A stretch of DNA of 64,000 nucleotides from Tyto alba (taxonomy: Eukaryota; Chordata; Aves; Strigiformes; Tytonidae), in NCBI RefSeq assembly GCF_018691265.1, contig NW_024881324.1:837230-901229 (forward strand), read 5' to 3'. Each line of letters opens with the position of its first letter. Positions within the stretch are counted from its first letter, which is position 1. A program made the position numbers and the translations under genes. The notes beneath the pieces were generated by a model that was given only the letters and a program-made list of their open reading frames with translations, searched no databases and was not told where the DNA came from. This document shows, one piece after another, positions 56,801 to 64,000 of this stretch.

Positions 56801-59344
56801 GATGTCCATGGCTATGACCCTGGTTTTGACTTACTCCTGCCCCTCTCAGGAGCATGAACTCTACCACCTCATGGCCACACCCCTGACCAATCCCTCCTTG
56901 CCTGTGCCAGGGTGAGGTCCAGCAGAGCCTCTTCTCTCCTTGTCAACTCCACAATCACCTCTGACAGCTTCCTGAAGTTATCAGTGCATTCCAGAAACCT
57001 CTCACATGGCTTGTGACCTGCTCTCTTGCCCCGCCCAGTAGGTACTGGGGTGTCTGAAATCCCCCAGGAGGACCAGAGGCTATGAATGTAAAGCTCCTTC
57101 CAGTTGCCTGAAGGCTTCATCTACTTCTTCCTAATCAGGCAGTCTTGGGGCAGACATGCACCCTAATGTTGTCCACAACATTTAGCCTGCCAGCCCTGAT
57201 TCACATAAACTCCTGACTAGTTCATCATCATCTCTAGGCAGAGCTCCCAGGCCTCCCCCCAGCACCTGCTCAAAGGGTGCATCACCCTCCATGGTCATGA
57301 GCCACCTACGGCAAAAGCCCAACACACCCTTTGGTCGTAAACAGCTGAAAGAGCTTGTGAGAAGCTGCTAGAGGCCCCAATCTCTGCCAGCTGTCCTCTC
57401 CCAGTTGCAGCAACCACTCATGTTCCTCACAGAACTCCCACAAGCCCCCCCAGGAATCCCAGAGGTTCTCAGAATATCTAAAAGATCTCAAAGCAGAGCC
57501 CAGACACTGCCACACCTCTGGGCCGCAACGGTATCAAAGTTTGACTGTATCTTAAGACTTACTGTTTTGCACATGTACTTTTGCCATTTCAACCACTCCC
57601 TCCAAGAACCTCACTTGTCACAGCTTTATGCAACTTTCTTATTTACATACTTTTTTCTGACTTACCGTAACGGCAATAAATTATCATTTTTATAGCAAGA
57701 GACAGGTAGTTGCTGGTTACAAAATCGGGTGGAATTTAGAGCAATCCAGCTAACATTGCTTAATTTCCTCTTCCCTCTAGCAGGGGTGTGTGTGAAACCC
57801 AGTAAATGTTGACTTTACAGCCTTCTTCAACTTTCCAATTAATCCCATCCTGTTCTTAAGGAACCAGAGCCCTTTTAGTCCCAACTGATGAAACTGGTTG
57901 GCATAAAGAACAGATGTATCTTACTTAAGTGTCTAAATTAGGTTTTAGGTATTTACCTTATCTTTCTTATTACCAGACTCAAGAAAAGGTTTCTGAAAAC
58001 AAAGACACCTTATCCAATTTATCCTGCTGTACAACATGGTCCAAAACCACCATCTCTCCTTATTTACCCTGCCTTCCTTGTATGTTTTAAAAGCATTATA
58101 AAAGGTATTTACTCAGCACCATTACATCTGTAACGCCACTATGCATTAGTACCATAAAACCCGTTCAGCAGGCTTAATTTTGTTGATGGAGAAACTTATG
58201 TTTAATGATCTTGGCCTCTGGATACCAGAGGGACCACCAGTGTTGCTCAGCTAACTGTCAGCAAGGGTCAGAAGGAAAGAATACCGTAATACTATTACAC
58301 CAGGTCCAAGCTCACTCATCTGTATGCTTCCAAGGAAACCCTGCAGTGTCCTAAGAGGAGCTCTGCTCCTTATTATCTGATAGAAAGAGAGTCCTTTAGT
58401 GATTATCTGCCTATTAAGACAATCCTCTTCCCTTCAGCCTTTCCACACTGTAACAGGACTAAGTCATTTGAGTGTTAGGGTTACACTACAAAGCAATAAC
58501 CTAATTTGTTTTGAAAAACAAAGCAATTGCAGAGTGGCCTCACCATACTCTGCCTGCTTCCTGAAGAGCAAACATACCTCTTTTTGCAAAGCATCGTCAG
58601 GCTGTGCAAGCTGAACAGCTGCTTCACTTCCAAATGTCTTCCCAGGGAATGGTGTAATCTCCGGGAGAGACAGCAAGCTCTCTATGGAGTGCTCAGTGAC
58701 AGAGTTCAGTTCAGAGCTGGTTTTATTCAGGTTTTCCACCTTCCCAGCCATCCCTTTCTTTTCAGCAAAGTCTTCCTGGTTATTTCCATGATCGCCCACA
58801 GAAGAGTTGAAGCTGTTCTCACCTGCCACCATCAGGCCCCAGTCAGCATAATCCATGCTCTCCTTCTGTTCATGTTTGATGTTCACCTGGAAGGGGTCCT
58901 GCTCCAACTCTTTATAATCATCAATGTATTCAGGTATCTCCTCAAGGCTGGGATCTTTGCCAAGCAGAGACAGCTCCTTCAGGCTACTCATTTCCTCAGA
59001 CGGTTCATTCTGGAGTCCTACAGAGTGAACCATGCTTGGGATCACCTGCCCAAATCCTAGCAGCGAGGCCGGCCTCTGAGAAGACCTCAGCACGAAAGTG
59101 AGATAGGACTTCACAGTTTCAATTTTTTTAGGTTCACAATTCTCTTTGTGTTGGCAGTTCACAATGTAACAGCGTCGTTCAAACATCCAGGACAAGTCAC
59201 AGCCAGAGAGGTCACAACATGCTGCGATGCAGTCCGACACTGACATAGCATGAGGAACTCGCATAATTTTAGTGGTTTCTAAGTTGGGAGATATTACTGC
59301 ACCTGAGTACGTGGCTCCTTCTCTGCACTGCTCACAGCTGGAAC
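23681..59344 (-). CDS. KIAA0319: KIAA0319, membrane glycoprotein with MANSC and PKD domains (19 coding exons; start exon not found)
   Basis: Nineteen minus-strand exons join in frame to 1058 residues plus stop; human KIAA0319 has 1072 including its signal peptide. Counting from the first whole codon here: MANSC domain 1-95 (Cys 3, 6, 38, 42, 43, 48, 58, 63, 69), acidic and Ser/Thr-rich linker 96-316, five PKD domains at about 317-413, 414-510, 511-606, 607-701 and 701-797, a Cys-containing region 798-940 with a [16 protein letters not shown] motif, one transmembrane helix at about 942-964, then a basic and polar tail. YTIL at 981-984 fits a YXX-phi endocytosis signal, and the equivalent Tyr in human is reported to drive internalisation. 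The human gene is studied for neuronal migration, axon growth and dyslexia association. Introns carry solo LTRs and CR1 fragments. The exon with ATG and signal peptide was not recognised up to 64000. Confidence 0.97.
24732..24820 (-). CDS. KIAA0319: KIAA0319 exon R (juxtamembrane tail; tandem acceptor)
   Basis: 89 bases if the inner acceptor is used (exon start 24820), 92 if the outer one is (start 24823). The minus strand reads TTTTTTAGCAG, a NAGNAG tandem acceptor. Both choices keep the frame. The exon encodes [20 protein letters not shown] then ERMELRPKY. It contains the basic stretch and the YTIL sorting motif. The donor is GTAAGC. Confidence 0.94.
25919..25942. repeat. Poly(T) tract, 24 bases
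   Basis: A homopolymer in the intron between exons Q and R of KIAA0319. Read on the minus (gene) strand it is a poly(A) run. No element body was recognised beside it. Confidence 0.9.
26926..27016 (-). CDS. KIAA0319: KIAA0319 exon Q (transmembrane helix)
   Basis: 91 bases, acceptor CTTTTTTCAG, donor GTACAT. It reads [20 protein letters not shown] then GWFCICCCK, a hydrophobic helix ending in a Cys cluster and basic stop-transfer residues. The length matches human although the helix residues differ. Confidence 0.95.
28444..28566 (-). CDS. KIAA0319: KIAA0319 exon P (Cys-rich, EGF-like segment)
   Basis: 123 bases, acceptor TGTTCTTAG, donor GTGAGT. It reads [20 protein letters not shown] then [20 protein letters not shown]. 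Six cysteines are spaced like an EGF-type loop, just outside the membrane. The split codon gives Ala where human has Gly. Confidence 0.96.
29905..30047 (-). CDS. KIAA0319: KIAA0319 exon O (post-PKD region)
   Basis: 143 bases, acceptor TTTCTGCAG, donor GTATGT. It reads [20 protein letters not shown], then [17 protein letters not shown]. Confidence 0.96.
30118..30150. repeat. T-rich (TTTG)n low-complexity tract
   Basis: T run followed by five TTTG-type units, about 70 bp upstream of the KIAA0319 exon O acceptor. On the gene strand this is a CAAA repeat. Confidence 0.85.
31416..31575 (-). CDS. KIAA0319: KIAA0319 exon N (post-PKD region)
   Basis: 160 bases, acceptor TTTTGTTAG, donor GTATCC. It reads [20 protein letters not shown], then [20 protein letters not shown] and [10 protein letters not shown]. 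Confidence 0.97.
32841..32979 (-). CDS. KIAA0319: KIAA0319 exon M (PKD 5, end)
   Basis: 139 bases, acceptor TTTCTGCAG, donor GTATGA. It reads [20 protein letters not shown], then [20 protein letters not shown] and TVEVRP. The intron between exons L and M holds three LTRs. Confidence 0.96.
33694..34182 (-). mobile_element. Solo LTR, ERVL-like, 489 bp, minus orientation
   Basis: Reverse complement of the LTR at 49128-49616, with the same 489 bp length and about 34 mismatches by hand count (about 93% identity). Read on the minus strand it starts TGTCCTGGTTGGGGCTGGCC and ends in CA. It has a TATATAAAG box near 34000 and an ATTAAA near 33820. Flanks are ATTTG and ATCTG, a 5 bp target-site duplication with one change; 5 bp duplications are typical of ERVL. 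There is no internal region, so it is a solo LTR left by recombination. It lies in KIAA0319 intron L-M, in the gene's own orientation. Confidence 0.85.
34396..35941 (+). mobile_element. ERVL-type solo LTR (about 552 bp) split by a later LTR insertion
   Basis: The left part, 34396-34654, begins TGCTCTGGTTTCAGCTGGG and ends in a TATAAACTGGGG core. The right part resumes at 35645 (GGGTGGAACTGGCC), includes ATTAAACTG near 35800 and ends GGGTTAAACCATGACA. These end blocks are those of a common avian ERVL LTR, recognised from memory. Flanks are CTATC and CTACC, a 5 bp duplication with one change. Removing the inner element and its 4 bp duplication rejoins the sequence cleanly. Confidence 0.85.
34655..35644 (+). 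mobile_element. Endogenous-retrovirus LTR (990 bp) nested inside the ERVL-type LTR
   Basis: Starts TGTCCTGGGTTGAGTG and ends CTCAAACCACAACA, with TG...CA termini, flanked by GGGT on both sides (4 bp duplication). It lies between the TATA and poly(A) regions of the outer LTR, in the same orientation. It shares blocks with the LTR at the right window edge (TGTGAGAAG, CTGAGCCCATCA, GATAACGTA...TTAAGAAG), so the two belong to related families. The 203-residue and 112-residue open frames inside it are chance frames in GC-rich LTR sequence. Confidence 0.75.
36140..36291 (-). CDS. KIAA0319: KIAA0319 exon L (PKD 5, first part)
   Basis: 152 bases, acceptor TATGTCTAG, donor GTAAGT. It reads [20 protein letters not shown], then [20 protein letters not shown] and GQSPAAG. 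It lies only about 200 bp from the end of the nested LTR block. Confidence 0.97.
37690..38144 (+). mobile_element. CR1 LINE, 3' end, plus orientation
   Basis: About 455 bp with the well-known CR1 3' segment: GAGGAGCAGCTGAGGGAACT, GGAGAAAAGGAGGCTGAGG, GGACAAGAGGAAATGGCCTC and AGGAAAAATTTCTTCACC. It ends in the CR1 terminal direct repeat (ATTCTATGATTCTATGAT). An open stretch (37780-38031) ends in the CR1 ORF2 C-terminal pattern [12 protein letters not shown] short block usually found after AACAGGCTG seems to be missing. It is truncated at the 5' end, as most CR1 copies are. It lies in KIAA0319 intron K-L, antisense to the gene. Confidence 0.95.
38682..38830 (-). CDS. KIAA0319: KIAA0319 exon K (PKD 4, end)
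   Basis: 149 bases, acceptor TTTGTTTCAG, donor GTAAGC. It reads [20 protein letters not shown], then [20 protein letters not shown] and SVTVKE. It is almost identical to the human block. Confidence 0.97.
39713..39845 (-). CDS. KIAA0319: KIAA0319 exon J (PKD 4, first part)
   Basis: 133 bases, acceptor GTTTTTACAG, donor GTATCA. It reads [20 protein letters not shown], then [20 protein letters not shown]. Confidence 0.96.
41244..41367 (-). CDS. KIAA0319: KIAA0319 exon I (PKD 3, end)
   Basis: 124 bases, acceptor CCACGTAG, donor GTAAGT. It reads [20 protein letters not shown] then [20 protein letters not shown]. The plus-strand frame overlapping it is a shadow. Confidence 0.96.
41368..43220. other. 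KIAA0319 intron H-I, no feature seen
   Basis: 1.85 kb, AT-rich. Open frames here are short and unlike any known family, and no repeat was recognised. Confidence 0.6.
43221..43449 (-). CDS. KIAA0319: KIAA0319 exon H (end of PKD 2, start of PKD 3)
   Basis: 229 bases, acceptor CCTGTCATAG, donor GTATGT. It reads [20 protein letters not shown], then [20 protein letters not shown] and [20 protein letters not shown]. It is among the most conserved parts of the protein. Confidence 0.97.
43450..45310. other. KIAA0319 intron G-H, no element recognised
   Basis: 1.86 kb holding two short A runs (near 43666-43684 and 45007-45020). Otherwise ordinary intronic sequence. Confidence 0.6.
45311..45443 (-). 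CDS. KIAA0319: KIAA0319 exon G (PKD 2, second part)
   Basis: 133 bases, acceptor GAATGTAG (poor pyrimidine tract), donor GTACCT. It reads [20 protein letters not shown] through [13 protein letters not shown]. The [10 protein letters not shown] and PGNYTFR blocks are PKD hallmarks. Confidence 0.95.
46062..46154 (-). CDS. KIAA0319: KIAA0319 exon F (PKD 2, first part)
   Basis: 93 bases, acceptor TTTCTCACAG, donor GTACGT. It reads [20 protein letters not shown] then [10 protein letters not shown], the start of a PKD domain (QPP-I-A strand, then IDGS). Confidence 0.93.
46714..46801 (-). CDS. KIAA0319: KIAA0319 exon E (PKD 1, end)
   Basis: 88 bases, acceptor TTGTCTCAG, donor GTAAAT. It reads [20 protein letters not shown] then GFVNVTVKP and closes PKD 1. 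It was too short to appear as a long open frame and was found by frame and homology. Confidence 0.94.
47187..47284 (-). CDS. KIAA0319: KIAA0319 exon D (PKD 1, middle)
   Basis: 98 bases, acceptor TTCTCTTAG, donor GTAAGT. It reads [20 protein letters not shown] then [12 protein letters not shown]. The YEWSLISHP block is the PKD central strand. Confidence 0.95.
47930..48034 (-). CDS. KIAA0319: KIAA0319 exon C (PKD 1, first part)
   Basis: 105 bases, acceptor TGTCTTAG, donor GTGAGT. It reads [20 protein letters not shown] then [14 protein letters not shown], collinear with human TVKELTVSAGDNLIITLPDNE. Confidence 0.95.
49128..49616 (+). mobile_element. Solo LTR, ERVL-like, 489 bp, plus orientation
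   Basis: Starts TGTCCTGGTTGGGGCTGGCC and ends CTCAAACCACAACA, with a perfect 5 bp target-site duplication GGCTG (49123-49127 and 49617-49621). It contains a GATTGG (inverted CCAAT) near 49273, a GTCACGTGAC palindrome at 49291-49300, a TATATAAAG box at 49312-49320 and ATTAAA at 49487-49492. There is no internal retroviral region. It sits in KIAA0319 intron B-C, antisense to the gene, and is the inverted partner of 33694-34182. Confidence 0.9.
49291..49320 (+). promoter_or_regulatory. LTR core promoter: E-box palindrome plus TATA
   Basis: GTCACGTGAC, a perfect 10 bp palindrome with the CACGTG core of USF, MITF and TFEB sites, is followed 10 bp later by CTATATAAAG. In the sister LTR at 33694-34182 the palindrome is changed to GTCACATGAC (in plus-strand order), so only this copy keeps the full site. 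Confidence 0.55.
50751..50934 (-). CDS. KIAA0319: KIAA0319 exon B (Pro/Ser/Thr-rich linker)
   Basis: 184 bases (61 codons plus one base), acceptor CATTTTTCAG, donor GTAATG. It reads [16 protein letters not shown] through [16 protein letters not shown]. Sequence similarity to human is low, as expected of this linker. The evidence is splice sites, frame continuity and matching composition. The longer open frame on this strand is off-frame. Confidence 0.85.
51112..51170. repeat. T-rich low-complexity tract
   Basis: About 60 bases of T runs broken by single G bases and GTTT units. No adjoining element was recognised. Confidence 0.8.
51843..52236 (-). mobile_element. CR1 LINE fragment, minus orientation
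   Basis: Plus-strand order shows CR1 blocks reversed: GAATAGCTGAGGTGGGAAGG, TCCAAGCCCGCTCCTCAAAG, AGGACAGAGAATCCACAACC and CCTGTTCCAGTGTTTGACC. An A run (52027-52040) and a diverged upstream part, ending in CTCTGCTTAAGGCTCAACA, follow. The terminal octamer is missing, so the copy is old or broken at its 3' end. Confidence 0.8.
56386..56409. repeat. (TA)12 microsatellite
   Basis: Twelve uninterrupted AT units in KIAA0319 intron A-B. Confidence 0.95.
56690..57400 (-). mobile_element. CR1 LINE ORF2 remnant (endonuclease region), minus orientation
   Basis: The minus strand carries broken reading frames resembling CR1 ORF2. One stretch (56869-57120) contains [14 protein letters not shown] followed by [16 protein letters not shown], close to the endonuclease-domain pattern (NTAGHKQSRRFLECVDDNF, then PTRR-ALLDLVL) recalled for CR1. 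Frameshifts and stops interrupt it, so it is dead. Ends are approximate. Confidence 0.65.
58578..59344 (-). CDS. KIAA0319: KIAA0319 exon A (MANSC domain and linker)
   Basis: 767 bases; the first two complete a codon begun in an upstream exon. Acceptor GTTTCAG, donor GTATGT. It encodes the Cys-rich MANSC domain ([52 protein letters not shown]) and most of the acidic, poorly conserved linker. The ATG upstream of the acceptor (59372) is in the intron and is not the true start. The matching plus-strand frame is a shadow. Confidence 0.96.
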
Positions 59345-60109
59345 CTGAAACAACACCACCAACATAAGGCACAACACTACAACCAAGCCATAATAGTTTA
59401 CCGTGACCAAAAATGGCTTACCACAGGAGATGAGATAAAGACAGGTGGTACCCTACCTAAATAAGCTCATTTCCTTTCACTAATATCACCACTACTGTTT
59501 TTTCAACATGTCCCTCTGCAGTAGTGTTTGTAGTTTGGAGGATCTTTCAGTGTAGGATCTTGGTACGTTTTGCAAAGTACCTCTTACTCCCTTGCTACAA
59601 ATACAAACAGAGATAAAAGTCAGTTGCCAACACTTGAAAACAAAACAGAGCAGGGAACACAAAAAAATCATGAGGTACTTCCATTACCCCCATAGTAGAG
59701 CAAGCAAAACATGTTTTGAAACTAAACTCTGTAAGATGCTATAACATGTCATTGCTTCATTTGAGGGAGAAGGCAGCAAAAAATATACATAGGAGAAATA
59801 TTTGGTATCTCACTTGAGCTTCATGAAGAGTCCTTCACGCCATTAAAATTACTGGGCTTAATCTAAAAGCTGGATCAAATTCTCAAACTTTTGCTGCTTT
59901 CCCCACTGGTCATGTGAAATCCCAAGAGCTTGCTCCAGTAGAAAGCATCTTTCCTCTCTTTGTAGTGAAGTTGTAATCTTTTAGTATGATATCAGAACTA
60001 TTTTCACAGCATACCATAGACTGAGTGTGAAGTTTTCAAACCACGCATGAATTAACTCTATATCTCAGTCAATTTTTAACATCTTTTCTAGTTAATTTTT
60101 TGTTTGTTT

Positions 60110-60111
<2 letters not shown>

Positions 60112-60140
<29 letters not shown>
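60112..60140. repeat. Poly(T) tract, 29 bases
   Basis: Uninterrupted T run after GTTTGTTTGG. On the gene strand it is poly(A). Confidence 0.95.
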
Positions 60141-63059
60141 CCTGGTTGTATCCGCTCTTCACAATTCCTCTCTCTGAAACGCAACTTGAAAAATCTGATC
60201 ATGCTTCAAAAAACAGTGGAGTAAAACCAGGACATTCTTCTTAACACAGTTTTCAACTAGACTTGCTAACTCAACCAATGAAAACATCATCACCACTGTG
60301 GAGCTAACACAGCAATGTACAACAAAGTTGACTCTGCTTGCTTTGCATATCATTAACAGTTGAGTTCTGGCAACACAAACCTCCTTATTCACAACAGTAT
60401 ATGGCAGGAGAAAAAGGCAGCTTGACCAATGGATTTCAGCTCAAATCTGTTGAGCTCATGAGCAGAAAGAATGAAATCAAGGTGTAGGAATAGGTTGGCA
60501 AGAGGGGTTAGGTCTGACCATGACCTAGAGGCCTGGAGATGCAGAGATTCTCCTACACACGCAGTGTGTACACCCACCGCGCTACGGCTCCCACCACATC
60601 ATCTGGGCTGAAGTGCAGTACGCTGTTTCACAATACATGATCTGAATACAGCCACTGACATACCTGTGGGGCATCACACTGCCTGGGATGAATGTACAGC
60701 TTGAAAGTAGGTAAAGTTCCATGCAAAAAACCCGAAACAAAAAAACTGCACCACACGCTGAGGGATAGAGCGGACAAGACTTTATGATGGTTTTGCAGAG
60801 GTGTCTATTTGGGGTGAGGAAAAACATGAAACAAAAATAAATTTTAGAAAAGATCAATGACTTGCAAATAGGTATAGCTGAAGAAGAAAGGATAAGCAGC
60901 TTCAAGTACCACTTTTCAGACCTCAGTTACTTCTTCATACAGAGCTGGGATGATGTTTATCATTCCATATTACACTTTCAGTAAAGAAAAAAATCTATCC
61001 AGGGGAACATGAATTTAAAACAACCTATCCTATTCTAACATAGCCCAGACATGAAGTATCTTCATCTGCACCCACGAGATGCTCAGTATTTGTGATTTTT
61101 TTTCGTTCACATTGCATATTTCCTCTACATTCCCTTTCATCTCTGAGAACATAAGACCCTGGCAGAGACTCCAAATTGTTATTGCAAGTCCTTCGTTTAA
61201 GTTGTCTGCACAACTTAGGAGAGGGGAGCCAGCAGAGCTCTGGGTTAAAATGAACTATAGGAGTCAGGCAGCCCATTTAACCATTCTGTTCTTTTTCAAA
61301 CTGCATCAATTTAGTTAATTCTGTAAATGAGCAGGGTTTTTTAAATGACATTCACCTAAGAGGAGAATTTGAACTCCAATTTTCAAGCTAGAGGCAATTT
61401 CCACAGCAGTTATAAACCCCTAAAAATCATGCTTTATATGATAATGCTGAGAAAGGCTTATATTCCAGCAGCTTTAGTAAGGGCCTACAGAAAGTACTGG
61501 TCTGGAAACAAGAAAAGCAGGATTACCTAGAACTTCATCAACATCTGAAATGTCACTGCATCAGTTCCTCTAGCAACATCTAGCATCTCTGTTCACCATG
61601 AATGTATTTTTATTCTTTTTCTACAGGCTACTTTTAGGTTATTTGGTGTTTCCCCTCCCTGAAATCTCACAGGCCTTTAAACAGGGATACATCAAGGATA
61701 CCAAAGCTCTCTTTTGGGCCTCAGTAAGGATGCTGACTGCAGATTAAGCATTGCAAGGGGAGGAAAAGGAGAACAAATAGATCAAAAAAATGCTCAGCTA
61801 CATAAAAGCAAATCTTCAACACAAAGCTAAAGCAAAGAGTATTCTAGTTACATCTACAAACAATGAGCTGCAAAGCTTTTGTGGCCATTTCAGCAGCCTT
61901 CATGATGTTTATCATTCACTTCTTGTGTCCAGGATCTGTGAAAGCTTCCTTATTAGTTCAGTGGGTCTTAGGGTCCTCTCCAGGTATTGTTTTTACTCCA
62001 TGCATTATCGTCCCTTTTTGTCACTGATAAATCAACTGAGTGCTATTCAAAGAGGGAGGTCAGGGCAGAAAAAAACACAAACACAACAACTCATCCAACC
62101 CACAGCCCATTCTCCCCCTAATATACACACGAGCACCTAAGCATGTTGAATCACTCAGCTCATCTGTCCCATCAATGACACTGGTTATTTGCAGTTGGAG
62201 ACTAGAAGGGCAGATGCATGGGTGCAGCCATTACATCCCTCCACAAAGGAACACCAGACCACTTCCAACAGAGATGTGGATAATGTGAATTAACCTGGCA
62301 TACTGCATAATTCACTATAATCTCAGAGATCATAATCGGGCACTACAGCATCTTGTCTCTCTGGAAAGATCCATGTGAACCAGAACACATTACTAGAACA
62401 CTTAGCCATGTCAGTCTAAGTAACAAAAAATGCACTGCAACCCCAGGCTTGTGGTTCCACTGTCATTTCAAAGGCATACCTATGTCTTAAGGTGTCCTTT
62501 GACACTCCTGGCCTGTGTTTCATGCATTAGATACATGGGAAGGAAAGGGTATTCATCTTATTCTTCAAAGTCCAAGACCAGCAGTAATGTAATGTGTTGA
62601 AAATTGATGGCTTGCGATATATTTAGAAACACCCTCCCCTGGAGTAAAGAAAAGGATACTGGTGATGTTTAGCAAAGACTCTGGGAGGTCATGTAATCTA
62701 TGGCTGGGATGCATGGAATTAAAAACTAGATTTCACAACTAGATTGCACAACACCTGTGACTGCAATTACCTGCCCATCCACCTTTGCATTTTTGTTGTA
62801 GTGGCTAATCTCAGAACAAAGCATCACAATATGAACACAAAGAGTATGAGAAAACTGAAAGTCAGCCCTGAGAACGTTATTATATTTGCAGAAATGCATT
62901 TCAGCAGCAGTATTTACAAGGTCTGCCTCAAACGCCAGATTAGAATATGCCTGCTCAAGATGAGAGCTAGATTGAATTGATTCCAAGGTGCTGGATTCTT
63001 AATTGCAAAGTAAACTGTCGTTTCTGTGATGGAAAGCAATGTCTTCATCTCTCATAGGA

Positions 63060-63071
63060 AAAAAAAAAAAA
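63060..63071. repeat. Short poly(A) run
   Basis: About 12 A followed by TAAATTGAA. It is intronic and no element was recognised around it. Confidence 0.7.
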
Positions 63072-63424
63072 TAAATTGAATGCATTAGCATAAAAACTAT
63101 TGATTTTTATTAATGGCCAGAATAATTTAAATCTATTTCAATATAAGCTGACTTCATCAATGAATGGATATAAGCCAGAGGAAATGAGACTGACATTATA
63201 AGGAATGCCTCTGTGGAGAAATTAGGAGCTGTATTCACAGGATTAGGAAGTCAATCATCCAAATTGTTGAGATGCTGAGTGACAGAGCATGGTACATGGT
63301 ATACATGGTACAAACTAACACCTACTGCCACACCCAGCTCAAGCCTCCTGAGAGACACAAACATCAGTCAGTGGTAGATATTTGTATCCATTAGATGATC
63401 TGCCTACTGTTCTAGCTTTTTCAC

Positions 63425-64000
63425 TGTATTGGGTTTATGTGGCAAGGTTTTGGTAGTCAGGAGGAGGGAGTAAATGGACTGCAGGGGTGGCTTCTGTGAG
63501 AAGACACCAGAAGCTTCTCCCATGTCAGGCAGAGCCAGTTCCAAGAGGAACCCACTGCTGACCAAAGCTGAGCCCATCAACAACGCTGGTAGCACCTCTG
63601 TGATAACATAATTAAGAAGTGGTAAAAAACACTGCACAACAGCAGCAGCCAGGAGAGAGGAGTGAGAATATGAGACACACAACCCTGCAGACACCACGGT
63701 CAGTGAAGAAGGAGGGGGAAGAGGTATTCCAGACACCAGAGCAGAGGTTCCCCCCTGCAGCCTGCGCTGAAGACCACGGTAAAGCAGGTTGTCCTCCTGC
63801 AGCCCACGGAGGTCCATGGTGAAGCATATCGCCACCTGCAGCCCATGGCAGACTGCTGGAGTGGGTGGATGAGCCCTGAAGGAAGCTGTGACCCCATGGA
63901 GAGCCCATGCTGGAGCAGCCTCCTGGCAGGACCTGCAGCCCCATGGAGAGGAGCCCATGCAGAAGCACATTTTCTGCGAGGACCTGCTTTTAGGTTATTT
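63425..64000 (+). mobile_element. Endogenous-retrovirus LTR, cut by the right window edge
   Basis: Begins TGTATTGGGTTTATGTGGCA and shares TGTGAGAAG, CTGAGCCCATCA and a GTGATAACATAATTAAGAAG block with the LTR at 34655-35644. It contains degenerate repeats of a CCTGCAGCCCATGG unit near 63754, 63795, 63835 and 63932. The end lies outside the window, so whether it is a solo LTR or the start of a provirus cannot be told. The 188-residue minus-strand open frame here is an LTR artefact. Confidence 0.75.

Larger units (their letters stand above)
50935..58577. other. KIAA0319 intron A-B (7.6 kb)
   Basis: A large intron between the MANSC/linker exon and exon B. It holds two CR1 fragments, a T-rich tract at 51112-51170 and a (TA)n microsatellite at 56386-56409. 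Short open frames were examined and look like chance. Confidence 0.75.
59345..64000. other. KIAA0319 5' intron (partial)
   Basis: The sequence upstream of exon A. An exon with ATG, a signal peptide and one leftover base before a donor was searched for on the minus strand and not found. It contains a 29-base T run and, at the right edge, a partial LTR. The rest looks like ordinary intron. Confidence 0.6.

Noticed and set aside
58527..59060. A 177-codon plus-strand open frame
   Set aside because: It is the antisense shadow of KIAA0319 exon A.
63404..63970. A 188-codon minus-strand open frame with a hydrophobic stretch, considered as the missing KIAA0319 signal-peptide exon
   Set aside because: It coincides with the LTR starting at 63425, and it lacks a start near the hydrophobic part with a phase-1 donor.

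Overview
This is a stretch of vertebrate, almost certainly avian, nuclear genome. Genes are split into short exons with GT-AG introns. CR1 LINE tails, one ending in the CR1-type ATTCTATG direct repeat, and several bird-type endogenous-retrovirus solo LTRs lie in the introns. The LTR set looks passerine, but that is weaker than the avian call. The gene order and orientations, GPLD1 (-), ALDH5A1 (+), KIAA0319 (-), match human chromosome 6p22.3.

Layout. Positions 1-4789 hold the 5' end of GPLD1 on the minus strand (signal-peptide exon plus two more coding exons; the rest lies beyond the left edge). Positions 4790-5563 are a 774 bp head-to-head promoter interval with a 34-base A tract and a CCAAT box. 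Positions 5564-13535 hold all ten coding exons of ALDH5A1, giving a 514-residue mitochondrial succinate semialdehyde dehydrogenase that starts in a CpG island. Positions 13536-23680 contain no coding exon; they hold the converging 3' UTRs of ALDH5A1 and KIAA0319 and a probable class I LTR. Positions 23681-59344 hold nineteen coding exons of KIAA0319 on the minus strand (1058 residues: MANSC domain, low-complexity linker, five PKD repeats, Cys-rich region, transmembrane helix, cytoplasmic tail). The exon with its start codon and signal peptide was not found and may lie beyond the right edge. Positions 59345-64000 are KIAA0319 5' intron, ending in an LTR cut by the window edge.

All exon joins listed were checked by hand: every one uses GT-AG and keeps the reading frame, and the exon lengths add up to intact open frames. 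ALDH5A1 completes GABA catabolism (succinate semialdehyde to succinate). GPLD1 is a secreted enzyme that cleaves GPI anchors. KIAA0319 is a neuronal membrane glycoprotein. They share a conserved neighbourhood, not a pathway.

The accessory content is retroelements in KIAA0319 introns: two 489 bp ERVL-like solo LTRs in opposite orientation about 15 kb apart, a nested pair in which one LTR is inserted into another, three CR1 fragments, and homopolymer tracts. I found no undescribed gene system. The most interesting points are a tandem NAGNAG acceptor in the KIAA0319 tail, the organisation of the GPLD1/ALDH5A1 promoter, and a solo LTR that keeps a palindromic E-box 10 bp from a TATA box.
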